A stretch of DNA of 64,000 bases from Brevibacterium sp. (lineage in GTDB: Bacteria > Actinomycetota > Actinomycetes > Actinomycetales > Brevibacteriaceae). Location of the stretch: the NCBI RefSeq assembly GCF_031179145.1, contig NZ_JAPSIB010000001.1, positions 280,853 to 344,852 on the forward strand, given 5' to 3'. Below the pieces are notes generated by a model. It searched no databases, was not told where the DNA came from, and saw only the letters and a program-made list of their open reading frames with translations. The translations under genes were made by a program, and so were the position numbers. Positions 59,697 through 64,000 of the stretch are shown piece after piece (within the stretch, counting starts at the first letter, position 1; each line of letters opens with the position of its first letter).

Positions 59697-62600
59697 CGAT
59701 GACCACCACGAGGTCACCGCCCTCGAGCTGCTGCACGTTGCCGATCGCGACACGGGACACGACGCCTGAGACCTGAGTGGTGATGGCCGCCTCCATCTTC
59801 ATCGCCTCGATCGTGGCGACCGTCGCTCCGGCCTCGACCTCGTCGCCGACCTGGACCTGGAGGGTGACCACTCCGGCGAAGGGGCTGGCGACATGCTTCG
59901 GGTTGGAAGGGTCGGCCTTCTCCGCGGTCTTGACGTCGACCTCGACGGAGCGATCGCGGACCTGCAGGGGCCGCAGCTGCCCGTTGAGGGTGAACATGAC
60001 TGAGCGCATGCCGCGTTCGTCGGTGCCGCTGATTGCCTGGACGCCGATGAGGAGATTCTTGCCCTTGGACAGGTGTACGGCGTGCTCCTGACCGGCGGTG
60101 AGACCGTAGAGGTATTCCGAGGTCTCGACCACGGACAGATCGCCGTAGTCGGCCCGCATCCGCTGGAACTCCTTCGTCGGTCCCGGGAACAGGAGTTCGT
60201 TGAGCTTGGCCTGCCGGGCCGAACCGGGCTCCTGGAGCGCCGCTTCGTCCGCGGGCTCGAGCCGTTCGGCCACCGGTCGGTGGTTGCGCCCGGCCAGGGC
60301 CTTGGTGCGGAACGGCTCCGGCCAGCCGCCCGGAGGGTCACCGAGCTCTCCGTTGAGGAAGCCGATCACCGAGTCCGGGATGTCGTACTTGTCGGGGTTC
60401 GCGGCGAAGTCCTGCGGATCAGCGCCGACGCCGACGAGGTGCAGTGCCAGGTCGCCGACGACCTTGGAGGACGGGGTGACCTTGACAAGGTGTCCGAGGA
60501 TGTCATCGGCGGCCTCGTACATCTGCTCGATCTGCTCGAACTTCTCCCCCAGTCCCAGTGCCACGGCCTGCTGCCGCAGGTTGGACAGCTGGCCTCCGGG
60601 GATCTCATGGCGGTAGACACGACCGGTCGGTCCGGGCAGGCCCGATTCGAAGGGCGCGTAGACCTTGCGCACGGATTCCCAGTACGGTTCGAGATCGCTG
60701 ATGCCCGACAGGCTGATCCCGGTGTCGCGCGGGGTGTTCTCGAAGGCGGCGACCAGGGCCGAGAGGCTCGGCTGGCTGGTGGTGCCGGCCATCGCCGCAG
60801 AGGCACCGTCGACAGCATCCGCTCCGGCTCCCGCAGCCGCGAACAGGGTCGCCAGCTGACCGCCGGCAGTGTCGTGGGTGTGGACGTGGACGGGCAGGTC
60901 GAAGTTCTCACGCAGGGAGGTGACGAGCCGTGCGGCCGCTGCCGGACGGAGCAGACCGGCCATGTCCTTGATCGCGAGCACATGCGCGCCTGCCTCGACG
61001 ATCTCCTCGGCGAGTTTCAGGTAGTAGTCGAGGGTGTAGAGCTTCTCCCGCGGATCGAGGATGTCGGAGGTGTAGCACAGGGCCACCTCGGCGACGGTGG
61101 TGTTCGTGCCGCGCACGGCCTCGATGGCCGGACGCATCTGCTCGACGTCGTTGAGGGCGTCGAAGATGCGGAAGATGTCGATGCCGGTCCGCGCCGCCTC
61201 GTCGACGAACGCGTCGGTGACTGCGGTCGGGTAGGGGGTGTAGCCGACGGTGTTGCGACCGCGCAGGAGCATCTGCAGCGCGATGTTGGGCACGGCTTCG
61301 CGCAGCTGTGCCAGGCGCTCCCACGGATCCTCACCGAGGAAGCGCAGTGCGACGTCGTAGGTCGCCCCGCCCCAGGCCTCGATGCTCAGCAGCTCGGGGG
61401 TCGTCCGTGAGACGTGGCCGGCGACGGCCAGCAGGTCGCGGGTGCGCACGCGGGTCGCGAGCAGTGACTGGTGGGCGTCGCGGAAGGTGGTGTCGGTGAC
61501 CGCCAGCGCGGTCTGCTCACGCAGTGCCCGGGCGAAGCCCTCCGGTCCGAGGTCGAGGAGCCGGTCGCGGCTGCCGGGAGCCCCGGGCACGCTGAGGTCG
61601 ATGTCGGGCAGCTTGTCGGAGGGACGGATCCGCACCGTGGGTTCCCCGTACGGTCGATTGACCGTGACATCGGCGAGGTAGTCGAGGATCTTCGATCCGC
61701 GGTCCGCGCTGACGCGGGCGTCGAGCAGGTGCGGTCGCTCCTCGATGAAAGAGGTGGCGACGTCACCGGCGATGAAGGACTCGTCCTCGAGGACCGCGCG
61801 GAGGAAGCCGATGTTCGACGACACACCGCGGATGCGGAACTCCGCGAGGGCACGACGGGCGCGGGACACGGCCTGCGGGAAGTCCCGACCGCGGCAGGAG
61901 AGCTTGACGAGCATGGAGTCGAAGTGCGCGCTCACCGAGGCGCCGGCGTGGACGGTTCCGCCGTCGAGGCGGACTCCGGCGCCGCCGGCCGAGCGGTAGG
62001 CGGTGATGGTGCCGGTGTCGGGCCGGAAGGAGTTGGCCGGGTCCTCGGTGGTGATGCGGCACTGCAGAGCGGCGCCCCTGATTCGCATGTCCTCCTGACG
62101 GAGACCGAGATCGGCGAGGCTCTCCCCTGCGGCGATGCGCATCTGGGAGGCGACGAGGTCGACGTCGGTGATCTCCTCGGTGACCGTGTGCTCGACCTGA
62201 ATCCGGGGGTTCATCTCGATGAAGACGTGCTGACCGGCACGCGGTCCCTCGGTCTCGAGGAGGAATTCGACCGTGCCGGCGTTCTGGTAGCCGAGAGCCG
62301 CGGCGAACTTGATGGCGTCGGCGTGCAGCGCCGAGGCGATCGCCGGGTCGAGGTTCGGAGCCGGCGCGATCTCGATGACCTTCTGGTGCCGGCGCTGCAC
62401 GGAGCAGTCCCGTTCGAACAGATGGATGGCGTTGGAGTCGTTGTCGGCGAGCACCTGGACTTCGATGTGCCGGGGTCGCTGGACGGCCTGCTCGATGAAG
62501 ACCGTCGGGTCGCCGAAGGCGCCTTCGGCCTCGCGCATCGCGGCTTTGAGCGCCTCCTCGAGCTGCGCGGGCTCGGACACACGCCGCATTCCCCGACCGC

Positions 62601-63093
62601 CGCCGCCGGCCACTGCCTTGACGAACAGGGGGAACTGCATCGACTCCGCGTCCGCCAGCAGCTGGGCGATGTCCGCCGAGGGGCGGGTGGAATCGAGGAC
62701 CGGGATGCCGGCGGAACGGGCGGCGGCCAGCGCCTGCACCTTGTTGCCGGCGAGTTCGAGGACATCGGCCGCAGGCCCGATGAAGGTGATCCCATTCTCC
62801 TGGCAGGCACGAGCCAGGTCGGGATTCTCGGACAGGAACCCGTAACCGGGGTAGATCGCATCGGCGCCGGATTCCTTGGCCACGCGCAGCATCTCCTCAA
62901 CACTGAGGTAGGCGCGGACGGGGTGTCCCTTCTCACCGATCTGGTAGGCCTCGTCGGCCTTCATTCTGTGTTCGGAATTGCGGTCCTCCCAGGGGAAGAC
63001 GGCAACCGTGGAGGCACCGAGTTCGTAGGCCGCGCGGAACGCACGGACTGCGATCTCCCCACGGTTTGCCACAAGAACTTTGGAGAACGTCAT
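59689..63093 (-). CDS. pyc: Pyruvate carboxylase
   Basis: A 1134-residue biotin enzyme that makes oxaloacetate from pyruvate and bicarbonate. Biotin carboxylase domain (about 1-455): VLVANRGEIAVRAFRA, GGGGRGMRRV and EMNPRIQVEH. Carboxyltransferase domain (about 530-800): DTTFRDAHQSLLATRVRT and the Lys/metal region IKDMAGLL. The biotin carboxyl carrier at the C-terminus has the biotinyl lysine in EAMKME. Start ATG 63093 has GAAGAGAG upstream. It heads the operon with def and a hydroxyacyl-CoA dehydrogenase. Confidence 0.97.
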   Translation of the reverse strand: MTFSKVLVANRGEIAVRAFRAAYELGASTVAVFPWEDRNSEHRMKADEAYQIGEKGHPVRAYLSVEEMLRVAKESGADAIYPGYGFLSENPDLARACQENGITFIGPAADVLELAGNKVQALAAARSAGIPVLDSTRPSADIAQLLADAESMQFPLFVKAVAGGGGRGMRRVSEPAQLEEALKAAMREAEGAFGDPTVFIEQAVQRPRHIEVQVLADNDSNAIHLFERDCSVQRRHQKVIEIAPAPNLDPAIASALHADAIKFAAALGYQNAGTVEFLLETEGPRAGQHVFIEMNPRIQVEHTVTEEITDVDLVASQMRIAAGESLADLGLRQEDMRIRGAALQCRITTEDPANSFRPDTGTITAYRSAGGAGVRLDGGTVHAGASVSAHFDSMLVKLSCRGRDFPQAVSRARRALAEFRIRGVSSNIGFLRAVLEDESFIAGDVATSFIEERPHLLDARVSADRGSKILDYLADVTVNRPYGEPTVRIRPSDKLPDIDLSVPGAPGSRDRLLDLGPEGFARALREQTALAVTDTTFRDAHQSLLATRVRTRDLLAVAGHVSRTTPELLSIEAWGGATYDVALRFLGEDPWERLAQLREAVPNIALQMLLRGRNTVGYTPYPTAVTDAFVDEAARTGIDIFRIFDALNDVEQMRPAIEAVRGTNTTVAEVALCYTSDILDPREKLYTLDYYLKLAEEIVEAGAHVLAIKDMAGLLRPAAAARLVTSLRENFDLPVHVHTHDTAGGQLATLFAAAGAGADAVDGASAAMAGTTSQPSLSALVAAFENTPRDTGISLSGISDLEPYWESVRKVYAPFESGLPGPTGRVYRHEIPGGQLSNLRQQAVALGLGEKFEQIEQMYEAADDILGHLVKVTPSSKVVGDLALHLVGVGADPQDFAANPDKYDIPDSVIGFLNGELGDPPGGWPEPFRTKALAGRNHRPVAERLEPADEAALQEPGSARQAKLNELLFPGPTKEFQRMRADYGDLSVVETSEYLYGLTAGQEHAVHLSKGKNLLIGVQAISGTDERGMRSVMFTLNGQLRPLQVRDRSVEVDVKTAEKADPSNPKHVASPFAGVVTLQVQVGDEVEAGATVATIEAMKMEAAITTQVSGVVSRVAIGNVQQLEGGDLVVVIDG

Positions 63094-63244
63094 AGTATCT
63101 CTCTTCGTATTCGATCGCCGCGTGGCGACAGGTCGATGGTCTGGCTCGACCAACTCTACTCAGTGACCTGGGTTACCTCATCGAGGGGGGTCGAAATCGG
63201 ACTTGCCCGGCGTGGTCGAGACGGCTGTTGAGGTCTCGATACGT

Positions 63245-63250
63245 TACCGT
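63245..63250 (+). promoter_or_regulatory. -10 element, leaderless start of ParA-like gene
   Basis: TACCGT, six bases before the GTG at 63257. The rest of the gap 63094-63256 also holds the pyc promoter, which I cannot place exactly. Confidence 0.5.
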
Positions 63251-63256
63251 AGGAGA

Positions 63257-64000
63257 GTGCTTGTCCTAAGTATCAGCAGTCTCAAAGGCGGAGTCGGTAA
63301 GACGTCCGTGACGCTCGGTCTGGCTTCGGCCGCCTACAACAGGGGAATACCGACTCTTGTCGTCGACATGGACCCTCAGGCCGATTCCTCGACGGGCCTC
63401 GATGTTCCGACTTCGACGCGCGTCGACATCGCCGATGTCCTCGCCGCTCCGAAATCGCAGAAGATCCTCTCCGAGGCGATCCTGCCCTCGGGCTGGGTGG
63501 GTGAGAAGATGGGTCACCTCGACGTGATCTCCGGCTCCCCCCGCGCCGCCGAGTTCGACCGGCCGTCCCTATCGGAACGGTACCTGCGCAGGCTCGACGA
63601 CGCTCTGACCCGAATCGCCAAGGGCTATCGTCTGGTCCTCATCGACTGCCCGCCGAGCCTCAACGGGCTCACCCGCACAGCGTGGTCGGCGAGTTCGCGG
63701 GTGGCGGTGGTGACGGAGCCGAGCCTGTTCTCCGTGGCGGCAGCGGACCGTGCCCTGCGTGCCGCCGACGAGCTGCGCCAACGCGGCGCCTCCGATCTCC
63801 AGCCCCTCGGCCTCATCGTCAACCGGGTGCGCGCCGGATCAACCGAGCACGACTACCGGATCCAGGAGATGCGGGAGATGTTCGGGCCTCTCGTCCTCAA
63901 TCCGCCCTTGGCGGAACGTGCCGTGATGCAGCAGTCGCAGGGTTCGGCTCGACCGATCCACTCCTGGCCGGGCAAGCCCGCCGAGGAGGTCGCCGCGTCC
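63257..64000 (+). CDS. ParA/MinD-family ATPase, 3' end outside window
   Basis: The frame is open for 248 codons to the window end. The deviant Walker A SLKGGVGKTS is at residues 9-18, the Asp of motif A' in DMDPQADS, and LIDCPPSLNG is Walker B. No HTH or ParB is adjacent, so it looks like an orphan ParA rather than the chromosome-segregation gene near oriC. Role unknown; related orphans position proteins or plasmids. The GTG start is supported by TACCGT six bases upstream. Confidence 0.88.
   Translation, partial: MLVLSISSLKGGVGKTSVTLGLASAAYNRGIPTLVVDMDPQADSSTGLDVPTSTRVDIADVLAAPKSQKILSEAILPSGWVGEKMGHLDVISGSPRAAEFDRPSLSERYLRRLDDALTRIAKGYRLVLIDCPPSLNGLTRTAWSASSRVAVVTEPSLFSVAAADRALRAADELRQRGASDLQPLGLIVNRVRAGSTEHDYRIQEMREMFGPLVLNPPLAERAVMQQSQGSARPIHSWPGKPAEEVAAS

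Noticed and set aside
63149-63182. GTGACCTGGGTTACCTC as a GlxR/CRP-type site before pyc
   Set aside because: The two halves are not an inverted repeat with the right spacing; the match to TGTGA-N6-TCACA is too poor.

Overview
The window is high-GC DNA from an actinobacterium. A Pup-proteasome locus, mycothiol ligase MshC, RbpA, a stand-alone polyprenol-phosphate mannosyltransferase and very frequent leaderless starts (TANNNT 6-8 bases before ATG/GTG) together support this. Gene content fits Micrococcales, and a Brevibacterium-like organism is my best guess (inference). About 63 protein genes and one tRNA fill the window almost without gaps. No gene-free stretch exceeds 300 bases; the largest are 49814-50107 and 36509-36767.

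Layout. 1-3203: end of a lipid operon (thiolase, FabG4-type reductase, MaoC-type dehydratase). 3276-3401: tRNA-Leu(GAG) and its terminator. 3492-5805: M20 peptidase facing a YdcZ-type transporter. 5915-18043: a block whose order resembles Mycobacterium tuberculosis Rv2118c-Rv2136c (phosphoglycerate mutase-like, uppP, DUF3090, SCO1664-like, mshC, PAC2, RecB-like nuclease, tRNA m1A methyltransferase, proteasomal ATPase). 18096-27650: dop-pup-prcB-prcA-pafA, two FKBP prolyl isomerases, DUF3866, pafB-pafC. 27688-33751: tatA-tatC-helY, then secA2 on the other strand. 33761-38028: a fused 5'-3'/3'-5' exonuclease, an amidohydrolase-like protein, ppm1 and rbpA, again resembling the Rv2050-Rv2092c neighbourhood.

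From 38 kb on the content is more accessory. There is a glycerophosphodiesterase, an RlpA-like wall protein, and a WYL regulator divergent from an odd SDR. Next come putrescine oxidase with an APC permease, then an AraC regulator, VOC protein and UvrA-like ATPase that look like a small-molecule resistance unit, and a chromate transporter. An unusual four-gene operon follows (DUF5058 membrane protein, second membrane protein, M20D amidohydrolase, amidase). The remainder is pterin dehydratase, ferritin, Hsp20 with a HAIR operator, a methyltransferase, an aspartate aminotransferase, a pyc-def-hydroxyacyl-CoA dehydrogenase operon and the start of a ParA-like ATPase.

How the genes work together. 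Dop deamidates the C-terminal Gln of Pup, PafA ligates Pup to target lysines, and Mpa feeds substrates to the PrcAB 20S core. PafB/PafC are a DNA-damage transcription regulator. TatA and TatC export folded proteins; SecA2 serves accessory Sec export. The most unusual points are: short tandem duplications that contain stop codons at the 3' ends of at least eight genes; an Mpa lacking the usual C-terminal QYL docking tail; an exonuclease fusion; three enzyme-like proteins that lost catalytic residues; and a 22-base divergent spacer whose two -10 boxes overlap.
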